Of a DNA stretch of 64,000 nucleotides, positions 23,171-36,784 are shown piece after piece. A program made the position numbers and the translations under genes. The notes beneath the pieces are model-generated. The model saw nothing but the letters and a program-made list of their open reading frames with translations. It made no database searches and was not told where the DNA came from. The stretch lies in NCBI GenBank assembly GCA_008828725.1, contig MEHQ01003624.1, forward strand, positions 187,891 to 251,890, read 5' to 3'. Source of the stretch: Saccharina japonica (Eukaryota > Sar > Phaeophyceae > Laminariales > Laminariaceae). Positions within the stretch are counted from its first letter, which is position 1, and every line of letters begins with the position of its first letter.

Positions 23171-26100
23171 GCGATCGGGGGGAATAATTTACGGTACTAT
23201 CACAAACAGCCTTGGAAACTCACGGTTTCGGCGTTGATACTCCAGAACGATTTTCGGAACACAAAGCATAACAAGCCGCTCGTTTCGCGGAAGCTTTTGA
23301 ATGGAGGCGTCGGCGACGCGGGGTGGGGGGGGATGTGGGTGGGGGCGCGGGAGGGGAGGGGGGGGGGGGGAGGTTGGCGTGGTGCCACATTCGACAAGCA
23401 AGTATTAAAGTGTTCGGCAATGGCTGTGCCGCAGTGTATGTGAGTTAGAGGTTGCGTCCTATGCCCTCCTTTATCCGTGCCCTGACGGGGTCAGTACGCT
23501 GAGGGTGGCGGAGAGGGGATGGGGGAGGGGGGGGGGGGAGAGAGCCACTTTCGATGAGATGAGAAAGGAAAAGGGCGGTGTATTGTCGTTTGTTTTGCCC
23601 CTATTTTTGGGAGGTGGGGAGGTAATAATGTGTAGCCATGATTCGAGGCTACCCCCGTCAGGTCTTGGGTTGCGTGCATCACTCGCTTTCTGGGATTTTG
23701 TTCCTCGACGGGAACGTGGAGGGGGTAGGGTTGGCTTGAGGGTGGGCAATTGATTGGGCCGAGAAGCGTTGGGGAGGTGCTGGGAACGGGGGGGGGAGGG
23801 GTGTACTCTTGTCATGCATCGCCGAGGGGGGTGGTGTTTGTCGGGGTATTTTTCCGAGCATTTGGTGTTACCAGGTTGTGACGTCGATATGAACTTGTTG
23901 CAGTGTGTGCTCGTGGTTTTTGCGGGGAGGGGAGGGGGGGTCAGGACCAGGCAAAAATGTTGAAAATTGCGTAGCATGTTCGTCTGGGCTTAGCCAGGCG
24001 AGGCGGTCCACGCGGGGCGGGTAGGTCGGGCCAAGAAAGGCCGACAGCCGTGATACGACCATTTTTGAACCCCTTGTCGTCCTCTCGATCATCCCCCATC
24101 AGCGTACTCGTTGCGTAGTCATCGCGTGTGTGTTGTGTTACTTTTTGCTAAATTTGAGCCGTTGTTGAAAGATACTGTACCACCCGGGTTCTGGCTGAGG
24201 GATAACTATTTGCACCGTTTGTTGCGGCTCAAGCCGTCGGGTGAATTAAAGGGTTTCGAGAGGTGGTATGATCCAGGCTATAGGAAGGGCGGGCCGGGGG
24301 GAGGGAGGGAGGGAGGGAGGGAGGGGTAAGGAGATGGCATCGGAAAATTTCCTTCACTCGTGAAAAACCCTGCTTGCTGCGCGATGAGATTATGATACTT
24401 CGAAGTATGAATAGTACAATTTTTGTTTTTTGCTGCCCCGAGAGAGCAGGAACGTTGTCGTCGGTGAGTGCAGATCGGGATTTCCTCGAGAACATTTGCA
24501 TGCGCGTCGAGGCCGAAGGGTTCAGGGGGGGGGGGGTCCCTGTCGGTAGTGGGGGGCAGGGGGGGGGGCAGAGGGAGGGGGGTCCCCTGGCGGCAGTAGT
24601 AGTAGTAGCAGTTAGTAGGAAGCTTCCTGTTGAAGGTTCCAATGGATGTGGTCAGTGCGATTTTTTTACATAATACTACTTGTAGTACGAGTAATTTATA
24701 GTACTCGTAACTTTGTGTGCGTGCGTGGTGCGTGGTGTCGCCCCTGGTTGTGGTGGGATGGGCGATGCCTGAGCCTATCTATGCCTCGGTGCAGACAAAC
24801 CGCGCTTTTTTTTTATGTTTGTTGCCGGGTTTTGCAAAACTCGACCCCCCCTGGCGCATGCATGCCTACGTACACACGCTTTTAGGGGGGGGGAGAAGTA
24901 AAAAATATGAGGCAAAATTGGCGTTAGGTGGTCGGGGCAGAGGATGGGGGGGGGGAGTTATTTGTGGGGGGGGTGGATTGAGTTTCATCTGCGAGGTCTG
25001 CTCTATTATTTTATTGTGTTTCCCTTGCTCTTCCTCCTCGTTTGTTGTCGGTGTGCCCTGTTTTTTGTTGTCTGCTTCTTCTATCTTTGATGATGGCCCG
25101 TGTTGTATCATAGTCTAGTCTACACTTATTATATTTCCACCATTCGCTGCTCCTCTTTCTAATGTGTTGTTTTACCCGTGGTTCTTACTGAGGTCCAAAA
25201 GGAGAAGAGGCGAGAGCTGTTGTTGTTGTTATTGTTGATGACGTTGGTCCACTATTTTTTTCTCTTGTTTCACACGACGCACGAATGAATGCATTAATGA
25301 AAAAACTATGATACTCTGGGGTATAGCAGCACTTGTTGCAGCAGCGTGAGCTCTCGGGCCGCTCCCGAGAGTGGACTCTCTTGGCTGTCTTAACTTCGCA
25401 GGAGGAGTGAATCCTTGTTCCAGCTCCTCCGCAAATAAATCCCAAACTTGTCTCCGAATTGCATGATTACAGTTACAACAGGAGTTGTGACACACAACGA
25501 GGTTGGTTATAGCTTCGTATAGGCGATATACTATTAATAGTATTATGACAGGTATACTGATCGGTAGGCACTGACTTTCCCTTGTTCACTGGGTGGTATC
25601 GAAATATATATACCAAAGTGCAAGAGCGCGGTCCTTTGACGGGTTTCCTCGCCCCAAACTTAGGATTTCTCCGCCGGGGACACTCGTTCCTCTACCCTCA
25701 TTGATTGTGATGCGTGCGGCAGAGAGAGCCTTCCGACGAATATATATATATTTCCCTACATAGTAATGCGCCCTCCCCGTGACACTGGTCCGGACAGTCA
25801 TCATCAGCACCTACCTATCAGTGAAAACCCTGGCGCCAGCACGCTTGCAACATGTCACCCCCCCCTGCCCGACGCATAACTATCGTCGGCGCAAAGCGCG
25901 CATCCCGGTCACGGCCCGGTAACAGCGTGTGCGCCTTCCATCCAACCGATCCTCCATTCCTCCTCGGCTTTCCTTCGCCGCAACACCCCCCGAGCCCGGC
26001 GCATGTGAGCGTCGATGCCAAGCGGGCATCCCGTCCCGGCCAAAGTCCGGTAACAACGCGTTGGCCTTCCTCGTCCGTCCCTCACCGTCGGCCCGACCTT

Positions 26101-27090
26101 GCACGACTTGCGACCGCCAGCGCCTCAAGAAGCCACTCGCACAACTCCGGTTTTTGTTGCGACCATGACATCCTTCCTACTAAAAAACGAAGAACGTCCC
26201 CGCCGTCACGAACGCTGGGCGACATTTCGGTCCAGTACACACAAAAACACGGACAGCCCATTCTTCAAACAAGTCCCCTGGAAGACGCTCACCTTCGCCG
26301 ATCCGCTCGACAACAATAGTAAGAGCATGGCATATGCTTCCCTTTCACCGTCGATGTGCTACCGCCGAAACTACACTTGCAACACCCACGGGAGATGATA
26401 CATACATACGTACATACCTCCATCTCCTGATCGACAGCGATATTTTATTGACAAACGTGTTTTCCCCTCACGTTTCAACCAAATACCGCCGAGACATTCT
26501 ACAAAGTTACTCTCGAAGACCCCCCCCACCCATAATCCACAGAGTCCAAAAGGCAACTGCAGTATAGTAGACCCCGGGGGCTCTCGTGCAAGGAAATACC
26601 AGCTACAACAACTGTAACAGTAGTCCTCCAGAACTCAACACCCGCACTCCAGATATTCAGCTGCAGACACCAAGAAGACCATAGCCAATGATAATCCGGC
26701 CAAGCCGATTTCCGACACCCAGAAGACACCCAGCGCGCCTTCCGAGATCGAGTGTACAGCAGCAGTGTCGCTGTTGGTGGTGTTGTCCAGAGGGTCACGT
26801 TTGATGGTGGTGTTCCTACCCAAGCTCCTCGCTTTTCCGTGGCCCTCTTCCACTGCCCTCGAATCGGCAGCTCTTTGGTTTGCCCTTCAATCCTTAATGC
26901 TCTGGTGCTACATGGTGAACCCAAGGAGATTTATCCTGATGCTGGTATTTGGTATAGTAGTAAGTACGCATAGCGACCGAGACTATACCAGATGCGGTAC
27001 TATCAGCCCTCTGTTGTTAACAATGGGACCGCACAGCAGTACTAGTACTACTATGAATGCTTGTTTTATCGTGCAGTCGGCCATACATAC
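23170..27090. other. Intergenic, G-rich low complexity, no gene called
   Basis: 23300-25000 is marked by many G-runs, including a (GGGA)n tract near 24298-24326. 25880-26075 contains a direct repeat of about 60 bases (GGCGCAAAGCGCGCATCCCG and its diverged copy at about 26008). A minus-strand frame at 25229-25495 and another at 26635-26853 look slightly protein-like but lack splice or family support. Nothing else identified. Confidence 0.4.
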
Positions 27091-27093
27091 ATA

Positions 27094-27465
27094 TTGGATG
27101 TCGCATCTCCTCTGGGAGAAGCACGGCACTTTCTTTCTTTTATTTTGTCATGCTTTTGTTTGGTTGCTTGATTGTTGATTTGCTTCAGTATGTTTACTTT
27201 TTATTCTTTTTTCCTTTTCGCTTTTTTTCTTTCTTTTTTTCTCTTTTTCTCTTGCATGCACCTGGATTGCTAGCAGGGTAGGTCTTGCCTGTCGTATATG
27301 GCATTGCATTGTCTGCTCTGCTTACTGCACTGAGCGTAATATCTCTGTGTCGTAGTTTTGTGACCACAGAACTGGTACCTTTCTTTTAGGATGAAGAAGG
27401 CCAGGACACTGGGTGTGCTGGATGTCGACGGGTAGAAAGGAAGGTTTAATGTGAAGAACACACAC
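27094..27465 (-). repeat. Dispersed repeat T, copy 2 (inverted relative to copy 1)
   Basis: Full-length counterpart of 7373-7735. Its right two-thirds (from 27229) is also the start of the 3.4-kb duplicated block, so the same end recurs at 30628-30865. It is followed by a (CATA)n tract in both places. Confidence 0.75.
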
Positions 27466-30400
27466 ATACATAGATACATACATACATACATACATACATA
27501 CATACATACATACATACGTAGGGATATTTCCAAGCCTTATTATAGGAAGGGACACTCCCTACCTCAGGAAGGGAAAAATATGGCACACAGGGCAGCAGCA
27601 GTAGAATACCAGGTAGGTTTTTGTTTCTACTACTCGTAGTCGAGTCGAGAAGCTTGCCACACGATCTGCCATATATCCTTATTCCTACTGCAGTATGGTC
27701 TACAGCAGTGTGCTGGATGCAGCGCCTCGAGACTCGAATGGGGCTCTTTTCTATGGTTTGTTTTAGATCGGCTTGCTGCCTTTTGCCAGCGTCATCGTCG
27801 CCTTTCTTCGACGCCTGCTTCCCGTAGGCTGCAGAGTTTTGACCGGATTTCGCCTTGCAAGTTATAGAGGTGTGGGAGTGAGTTGTGAAGTGCCGCATCT
27901 TTGATCCATTCTCCGAATTTTCTCCAAATTTTCCGGGTGGGATTTGGGCCTTCATGGTTTTCTACGCATCTATATCTGCATGTAGCGCCCTTCAAGGTGG
28001 CACATGCTGCTTCATCGGATTCCACTGCGAGGGGTCGGAATCCAATATTACAAGGAGGGATGGCACGAATAAGGTGCTTTCACAAAGGTTGGCACAACAG
28101 CTATTGAAACACATAATAATAATCAATGCGGCATAGTTGTCATAGCTGTACGAGTACAGTCCAGTCCAACATCATTTTTTTCAAGATCGTTTTCCAGAGA
28201 TATTCTATCTCGAGAGACGGAGCGGAAATACTTTTAGTTAGCTCGCACCAACCACCCATCATCCACATTTATAATAAATCGTGATCCCTCCAATCAAATC
28301 GAATAACCAAACAATCAACCAATCAATCAATCAATCAGCCGACCAATCAATCGATCAATCAATCAACCCATCAATCAACCGAACAATCAATTGAACGACC
28401 AATCAATCAACCAATCAATCACCAGCCACCCAATCAATCAATCAACAAATCAATCAATCAATCAATCAATCAATCAACCAATCAATCAACCGGCAATCAA
28501 TCAATCAATCAACCAATCAACCGATCAACAGCCAGCCAACCGACCTCCAACCAACCAACTAACCTACCAACCAACCACACGATCTCTGGATCAGTGGGTC
28601 TACGCGTGTGGAACGGGTGTATGTACGGACAGACAGGCGTAAATAATACGTATACGAAGTAATGTACGGACAGACAGTGCTACTATTTCTGCTACTGCTG
28701 CTGCTACTGCTGCTGCTGCTACTGCTTCTGCTGCTGCTGCCGCTGCTACTGCTGCTGCTTCTGTAGAGTACTGCTGCTACTACTGCAGCTGCTGTTGCAT
28801 ACCAGTATCATACTATTAATAATACTGCAAAGAAATCGATTGACTCCCCACGCGACGTCCGTATTCAAATACTATAATACCAAAAAAACAAAGCGCTTTC
28901 GGGAAACAAAAGTGGCTCACAGCGAGCGACAGATATATCGCCCCCCCACGCCCAGGACATCCTTCATGACAACGAACTCCTCTAAGCAAAGCGCCACCGA
29001 ACCTCGCTGCTCAAACAACAACAGCAGCAGAAGCAGAAGCAGCAGCAGAAGCAGCAGCAAAATGGCAACCAATGCTCCGAAGTTGACTGGGCTAACAGAA
29101 AATCCGGTGCATGTCACACCTACAAAATGTAATGTACCTGGCATCATGATACCAGGTCTACTCGTTCGCCAGTAGCGGCTCCCACACCGCGCGAGATTTT
29201 TGGCCAAAACAGCACCAAAATGCAAGCATCGACACCCTGTAAAAAACACAAAACGCGAAGCACTTCCTTTTCTACTGGCGCTCTCGGCACCTAACAGCAA
29301 GGAGGGGAGGGGGAGGGGAAGGAGATGTGCCATCCAAGGTTTCCACCAATCAGGACACTCCGTTAAAATAAATGACAGAACACGCCGTTATAAAAATTGG
29401 CCAATCAGGACACCCCAGTGAAAAAAATCGACCAACCAGAACATTTCGTTGACACAAATTGACCAATCAGGAAATTGCAAGCACGGAATCCCTTTTCTCG
29501 CGGACACGCGGACTGGTGGACATCAAGACATACACACGCATCAATACGCAATACTTTCTCCCCCATGCAAAACATCCATTAATACGTACGATCGGGGGAG
29601 GAGGTGGGAAGTGGGGTGGTTCGCAAAAACATCGACACCATCTACGGCGTCCGAAAACTCAGTTGCACTTACTTACGGCGTTTCCTAGCGCCTCGCAATT
29701 TGCAATTTCTAGGTGAGAATTCGGTTCGCTCCATGAAACCAGCCATCGGCACACGTACATATATATATCAAGATATATCAAGATGTACTCGACTCGCGAA
29801 ACAACTACTAAAAAAAACATCCAACAGCGTCTCTCCCCCCTCCCCCCGCTGCCGCACGAAAGGTTTCCATGTCCAGGTATCAAACCATGTATCACATGGT
29901 CTTCTTGCTAATATGATGACGATCCCACACCCCGCCATCGTCACCAACAAACAAACAAACAAGACACAAGCTTTTAATAAAAATTGCAATATTTTACCAT
30001 AAAATATTGAGAGCACGTAAACTAGTAGTATAGATGGTTTGCCGTCACAATAAACGATATGTCGGTGCGCAGCCCCAACGCGCGCACTCAAACCACTTCC
30101 CATACACACACACACAAAAAAAAACTATTACCCGATAAAACACAACACTACTCGTAGTAGTAGTCTGAAAACGGTAGACAACATGACGTGCGACGATTGC
30201 TCTACCACCCCACCTTCCCTCCCTTCCCGTTCCCAAACCACGTACCAACAATGCAAAACAGCTCGCGGATAATTTACGTTGCGCCACATCGTGTGACAAA
30301 CCATAAAGAAAAAAGAAGACTACAAAACCTACGTAGCAGACTGTATTATACCACACTTATACGTAGACTATACGAGTAATACGAACCGTGCACATAGGGT

Positions 30401-31845
30401 TCGCTCAAAACGTCCTCTGTGACAAATTGTCGCGAACGCCTAGCCGTCGCCTGTGCATCCAGCCCCCTCCCCCCCCGCCGCCATGGCCAAATGACTACGG
30501 CAAGCAGCAACTGAGTGCGCCGCCCAAATGTTGAAGGTGTCTCTATTAGGAGTAGGAACGGTGCTCCGACTCGAAAGGGATGCGTGGTCAATGGTCAAAT
30601 GACTAAGGCAAGCAACAAATGAGTACNCTTTCTTTTTTTCTCTTTTTCTCTTGCATGCACCTGGATTGCTAGCAGGGTAGGTCTTGCCTGTCGTATATGG
30701 CATTGCATTGTCTGCTCTGCTTACTGCACTGAGCGTAATATCTCTGTGTCGTAGTTTTGTGACCACAGAACTGGTACCTTTTTAGGATGAAGAATCGGCA
30801 CGGACACTGGGTGTGCTGGATGTCGACGGGTAGAAAGGAAGGTTTAATGTGAAGAACACACACATACATACATACATACATACATACATACATACATACA
30901 TACATACATACGTAGGGATATTTCCAAGCCTTATTATAGGAAGGGACACTCCCTACCTCAGGAAGGGAAAAATATGGCACACAGGGCAGCAGCAGTAGAA
31001 TACCAGGTAGGTTTTTGTTTCTACTACTCGTAGTCGAGTCGAGAAGCTTGCCACACGATCTGCCATATATCCTTATTCCTACTGCAGTATGGTCTACAGC
31101 AGTGTGCTGGATGCAGCGCCTCGAGACTCGAATGGGGCTCTTTTCTATGGTTTGTTTTAGATCGGCTTGCTGCCTTTTGCCAGCGTCATCGTCGCCTTTC
31201 TTCGACGCCTGCTTCCCGTAGGCTGCAGAGTTTTGACCGGATTTCGCCTTGCAAGTTATAGAGGTGTGGGAGTGAGTTGTGAAGTGCCGCATCTTTGATC
31301 CATTCTCCGAATTTTCTCCAAATTTTCCGGGTGGGATTTGGGCCTTCATGGTTTTCTACGCATCTATATCTGCATGTAGCGCCCTTCAAGGTGGCACATA
31401 CATGCTGCTTCATCGGATTCCACTGCGAGGGGTCGGAATCCAATATTACAAGGAGGGATGGCACGAATAAGGTGCTTTCACAAAGGTTGGCACAACAGCT
31501 ATTGAAACACATAATAATAATCAATGCGGCATAGTTGTCATAGCTGTACGAGTACAGTCCAGTCCAACATCATTTTTTTCAAGATCGTTTTCCAGAGATA
31601 TTCTATCTCGAGAGACGGAGCGGAAATACTTTTAGTTAGCTCGCACCAACCACCCATCATCCACATTTATAATAAATCGTGATCCCTCCAATCAAATCGA
31701 ATAACCAAACAATCAACCAATCAATCAATCAATCAGCCGACCAATCAATCGATCAATCAATCAACCCATCAATCAACCGAACAATCAATTGAACGACCAA
31801 TCAATCAACCAATCAATCACCAGCCACCCAATCAATCAATCAACA

Positions 31846-31883
<38 letters not shown>

Positions 31884-34038
31884 CCAATCAATCAACCGGC
31901 AATCAATCAATCAACCAACCAATCAACCGATCAACAGCCAGCCAACCGACCTCCAACCAACCAACTAACCTACCAACCAACCACACGATCTCTGGATCAG
32001 TGGGTCTACGCGTGTGGAACGGGTGTATGTACGGACAGACAGGCGTAAATAATACGTATACGAAGTAATGTACGGACAGACAGTGCTACTATTTCTGCTA
32101 CTGCTGCTGCTACTGCTGCTGCTGCTACTGCTTCTGCTGCTGCTGCCGCTGCTACTGCTGCTGCTTCTGTAGAGTACTGCTGCTACTACTGCAGCTGCTG
32201 TTGCATACCAGTATCATACTATTAATAATACTGCAAAGAAATCGATTGACTCCCCACGCGACGTCCGTATTCAAATACTATAATACCAAAAAAACAAAGC
32301 GCTTTCGGGAAACAAAAGTGGCTCACAGCGAGCGACAGATATATCGCCCCCCCACGCCCAGGACATCCTTCATGACAACGAACTCCTCTAAGCAAAGCGC
32401 CACCGAACCTCGCTGCTCAAACAACAACAGCAGCAGAAGCAGAAGCAGCAGCAGAAGCAGCAGCAAAATGGCAACCAATGCTCCGAAGTTGACTGGGCTA
32501 ACAGAAAATCCGGTGCATGTCACACCTACAAAATGTAATGTACCTGGCATCATGATACCAGGTCTACTCGTTCGCCAGTAGCGGCTCCCACACCGCGCGA
32601 GATTTTTGGCCAAAACAGCACCAAAATGCAAGCATCGACACCCTGTAAAAAACACAAAACGCGAAGCACTTCCTTTTCTACTGGCGCTCTCGGCACCTAA
32701 CAGCAAGGAGGGGAGGGGGAGGGGAAGGAGATGTGCCATCCAAGGTTTCCACCAATCAGGACACTCCGTTAAAATAAATGACAGAACACGCCGTTATAAA
32801 AATTGGCCAATCAGGACACCCCAGTGAAAAAAATCGACCAACCAGAACATTTCGTTGACACAAATTGACCAATCAGGAAATTGCAAGCACGGAATCCCTT
32901 TTCTCGCGGACACGCGGACTGGTGGACATCAAGACATACACACGCATCAATACGCAATACTTTCTCCCCCATGCAAAACATCCATTAATACGTACGATCG
33001 GGGGAGGAGGTGGGAAGTGGGGTGGTTCGCAAAAACATCGACACCATCTACGGCGTCCGAAAACTCAGTTGCACTTACTTACGGCGTTTCCTAGCGCCTC
33101 GCAATTTGCAATTTCTAGGTGAGAATTCGGTTCGCTCCATGAAACCAGCCATCGGCACACGTACATATATATATCAAGATATATCAAGATGTACTCGACT
33201 CGCGAAACAACTACTAAAAAAAACATCCAACAGCGTCTCTCCCCCCCCCCCCTCCCCCCGCTGCCGCACGAAAGGTTTCCATGTCCAGGTATCAAACCAT
33301 GTATCACATGGTCTTCTTGCTAATATGATGACGATCCCACACCCCGCCATCGTCACCAACAAACAAACAAACAAGACACAAGCTTTTAATAAAAATTGCA
33401 ATATTTTACCATAAAATATTGAGAGCACGTAAACTAGTAGTATAGATGGTTTGCCGTCACAATAAACGATATGTCGGTGCGCAGCCCCAACGCGCGCACT
33501 CAAACCACTTCCCATACACACACACACAAAAAAAAACTATTACCCGATAAAACACAACACTACTCGTAGTAGTAGTCTGAAAACGGTAGACAACATGACG
33601 TGCGACGATTGCTCTACCACCCCACCTTCCCTCCCTTCCCGTTCCCAAACCACGTACCAACAATGCAAAACAGCTCGCGGATAATTTACTTTGCGCCACA
33701 TCGTGTGACAAACCATAAAGAAAAAAGAAGACTACAAAACCTACGTAGCAGACTGTATTATACCACACTTATACGTAGACTATACGAGTAATACGAACCG
33801 TGCACATAGGGTTCGCTCAAAACGTCCTCTGTGACAAATTGTCGCGAACGCCTAGCCGTCGCCTGTGCATCCAGCCCCCTCCCCCCCCGCCGCCATGGCC
33901 AAATGACTACGGCAAGCAGCAACTGAGTGCGCCGCCCAAATGTTGAAGGTGTCTCTATTAGGAGTAGGAACGGTGCTCCGACTCGAAAGGGATGCGTGGT
34001 CAATGGTCAAATGACTAAGGCAAGCAACAAATGAGTAC
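27229..34038 (+). repeat. 3.4-kb tandem duplication, two nearly identical units
   Basis: Unit 1 is 27229-30626 and unit 2 is 30628-34038, separated by a single N at 30627. The units differ only by a few small changes: the block at about 27390 versus 30785, an extra ATAC near 31400, the length of C-runs (29837 versus 33241), and G versus T at about 30279 and 33690. All short frames occur twice, 3406 bases apart. No frame has family support. The N at the junction makes an assembly origin possible. Confidence 0.92.
28300..28575 (+). repeat. (AATC)n array, first copy
   Basis: Imperfect AATC/ACC tetranucleotide array, followed at 28680-28800 by a CTGCTGCTA-type triplet tract. The same pair recurs at about 31700-31985 and 32085-32205 in the second unit of the 3.4-kb duplication. 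Confidence 0.9.
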
Positions 34039-34052
34039 GCCCCCCCCCCCCT
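33889..34052 (-). repeat. C/G-run-headed repeat, two heads in tandem
   Basis: On the minus strand: G-run, TACTCATTTGTTGCTTGCCT, a TCGAGTCGGAGCACCGTTCC block, then a second head-like ACTCAGTTGCTGCTTGCC. The same block is at 30486-30626, where the single N replaces the G-run. Confidence 0.7.
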
Positions 34053-34091
34053 CCTCTCCCGGCCGACCTCCATCACTTTCCAATGAAAGCT

Positions 34092-36080
34092 ACAACGTCG
34101 CAAGCAGCCGCCTGCCTATGACAGCCAGCAGTGCGCTGCAAATAGTGCATACGTCGGACAGGCGGATCATCTACAGATCATACAGATCATCTACAGATAG
34201 ATCATCTATAGATAGACCATCTACAGATAGACCATCTAGATCTGAACGGGCCGTTATGATATGTTGGGGCAGGATCTGTGTAGTACAGACCCAACCCAGG
34301 AAACATGTACTAAATCATGCAGCCAGGTAGGAATAGTAGGAATCGATTATCTGTCCCGAGGTGTGAAGTAGTGATGGATATCGAACGAGACGCGAATTCG
34401 ATACGTACAGCCAGCGGGTGCTATACGATACCGGGGGGAAAAACGATACGACTTCGATATATAGTCAGTGCGTTGAAAAAAATCATCCATTATCATCCTT
34501 AAAACATACTGGGACGCTGGGGGATGGAGGGGAAAACGCCTTCGATATTTCGATTTATCGAACATCGATATTTCTTGATATTTTGATATATCGAATATCG
34601 ATATTTCTGGATATTTCGATATATCGAATATCAATATTTCTGGATATTTCGATAAATCGAATATCGATCTTTCGATATCGATATTTCTATATATCGGGTA
34701 TCGAATTTCGGATATCGATATATTCGATATATCGACTATATATCGATATCCGAAATATCGATACCCGATATATAGAAATATCGATATCCGAAAGATCGAT
34801 ATTCGATTTATCGAAATATCCAGAAATATTGATATTCGATATATCGAAATATCCAGAAATATCGATATTCGATATATCAAAATATCAAGAAATATCGATG
34901 TTCGATATATCGAAATATCGAAGGCGTTTTCCCCTCCATCCCCCAGCGTCCCAGTATGTTTTAAGGATGATAATGGATGATTTTTTTCAACGCACTGACT
35001 ATATATCGAAGTCGTATCGTTTTTCCCCCCGGTATCGTATAGCACCCGCTGGCTGTACGTATCGAATTCGCGTCTCGTTCGATATCCATCACTACTTCAC
35101 ACCTCGGGACAGATAATCGATTCCTACTATTCCTACCTGGCTGCATGATTTAGTACATGTTTCCTGGGTTGGGTCTGTACTACACAGATCCTGCCCCAAC
35201 ATATCATAACGGCCCGTTCAGATCTAGATGGTCTATCTGTAGATGGTCTATCTATAGATGATCTATCTGTAGATGATCTGTATGATCTGTAGATGATCCG
35301 CCTGTCCGACGTATGCACTATTTGCAGCGCACTGCTGGCTGTCATAGGCAGGCGGCTGCTTGCGACGTTGTCTAGGAAAGAATGGCGGCGGCGCGGGGGG
35401 GAGAGGAGGGGGGGGGGAGCACACCCCCTCCCCCCCCCCGCCTCCGCCGCCGCCATTCCTTTCCTAGACAACGTCGCAAGCAGCCGCCTGCCTATGACAG
35501 CCAGCAGTGCGCTGCAAATAGTGCATACGTCGGACAGGCGGATCATCTACAGATCATACAGATCATCTACAGATAGATCATCTATAGATAGACCATCTAC
35601 AGATAGACCATCTAGATCTGAACGGGCCGTTATGATATGTTGGGGCAGGATCTGTGTAGTACAGACCCAACCCAGGAAACATGTACTAAATCATGCAGCC
35701 AGGTAGGAATAGTAGGAATCGATTATCTGTCCCGAGGTGTGAAGTAGTGATGGATATCGAACGAGACGCGAATTCGATACGTACAGCCAGCGGGTGCTAT
35801 ACGATACCGGGGGGAAAAACGATACGACTTCGATATATAGTCAGTGCGTTGAAAAAAATCATCCATTATCATCCTTAAAACATACTGGGACGCTGGGGGA
35901 TGGAGGGGAAAACGCCTTCGATATTTCGATATATCGAACATCGATATTTCTTGATATTTTGATATATCGAATATCGATATTTCTGGATATTTCGATATAT
36001 CGAATATCAATATTTCTGGATATTTCGATAAATCGAATATCGATCTTTCGGATATCGATATTTCTATATATCGGGTATCG
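34092..36080. repeat. Three-arm inverted repeat (A, inverted A, A), arms about 640 bp
   Basis: Arm 1 starts at 34092 with ACAACGTCGCAAGCAGCC. It is mirrored in arm 2, which ends at 35371, with a turn near 34732. Arm 2 is mirrored again from 35468 to about 36080, with a turn near 35420 inside a GC-rich palindrome (GGCGGCGGCG...CGCCGCCGCC). Outer parts carry the AGATCATC element and inner parts are GATATATCGATATTTC-rich. The same conceptual peptide therefore appears on both strands, which argues against coding. Either a foldback-type element or a replication/assembly product. Confidence 0.88.
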
Positions 36081-36784
36081 ATATTTCGGATATCGATATA
36101 TCGATATATCGATATATATCGATATTTCGGATATCGAGATGTCGATAGTACGATATTTCGGATATCGAGATGTCGATAGTTCGATATTTCGACGTACGAT
36201 ATCCAGCACTGCTGTACTCGTGCCGTATAGCCGTAACACATTTGCAGCAGGGAAGGAACCATTAATACCCGTGCTTCAACCACCTCTTGCTTAACACGCC
36301 CAAAGCACCAAACACGTCTACAGCATAAAACACCGTCAAGTCCAACAAAACATCGGACTCGTTTTTACCCTTTTCCGCACTGCCCCGTACCATATAGTAC
36401 AGTACCGTTTTTCGTATCCTACCATACCGTACTACTGCTGTATCGTAAACCAGGTATACCATGCCATACGTATACCATATCGCACCCGAAAAAAAAGCAC
36501 ACGGCCTCCAGCGCCGCTGCTCAACAACAACCAACCTCTCCCTAACGTTTTGCAGCGAATGCGCCGAGGCTTCGGAAGCTGGGGGGGGGGGGGGGGGAAA
36601 GGGGAACCCCATGCCGCCGAGCCAAACGAAGGGGTCGCGCTTCGTCTCTCCACTATCTACCGTACGCGTACAGTACCGTACATATTCGTCCACCATAGAC
36701 ATATCATTCCATAACCGGCAATCGGCTTTGCACCCCGCCCCCCATTACCCCCCTCCAGCCACCCCCCCCCTCCACCAACACGCC

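Noticed and set aside
26635-26853. Minus-strand frame with a hydrophobic stretch (IGLAGLSLAMVFLVSA)
   Set aside because: Mildly protein-like but isolated; overlapping frames are equally open and no homologous family or splice partner was recognised.
28795-29175. 126-codon frame repeated at 32201-32581
   Set aside because: Duplicated with the 3.4-kb unit, but low complexity with Ser/Arg from AGC triplets; no splice or family support.
31186-31524. Minus-strand frame containing KIWRKFGEWIKDAALHNSL
   Set aside because: The unit 1 counterpart (27792-28025) differs in reading frame because of a small indel, which argues against coding; not recognised.
34347-35116. Two 232-codon frames on opposite strands
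   Set aside because: The same peptide appears on both strands because the DNA is palindromic; composition is Ile/Ser/Tyr from GATATTTC-type repeats.
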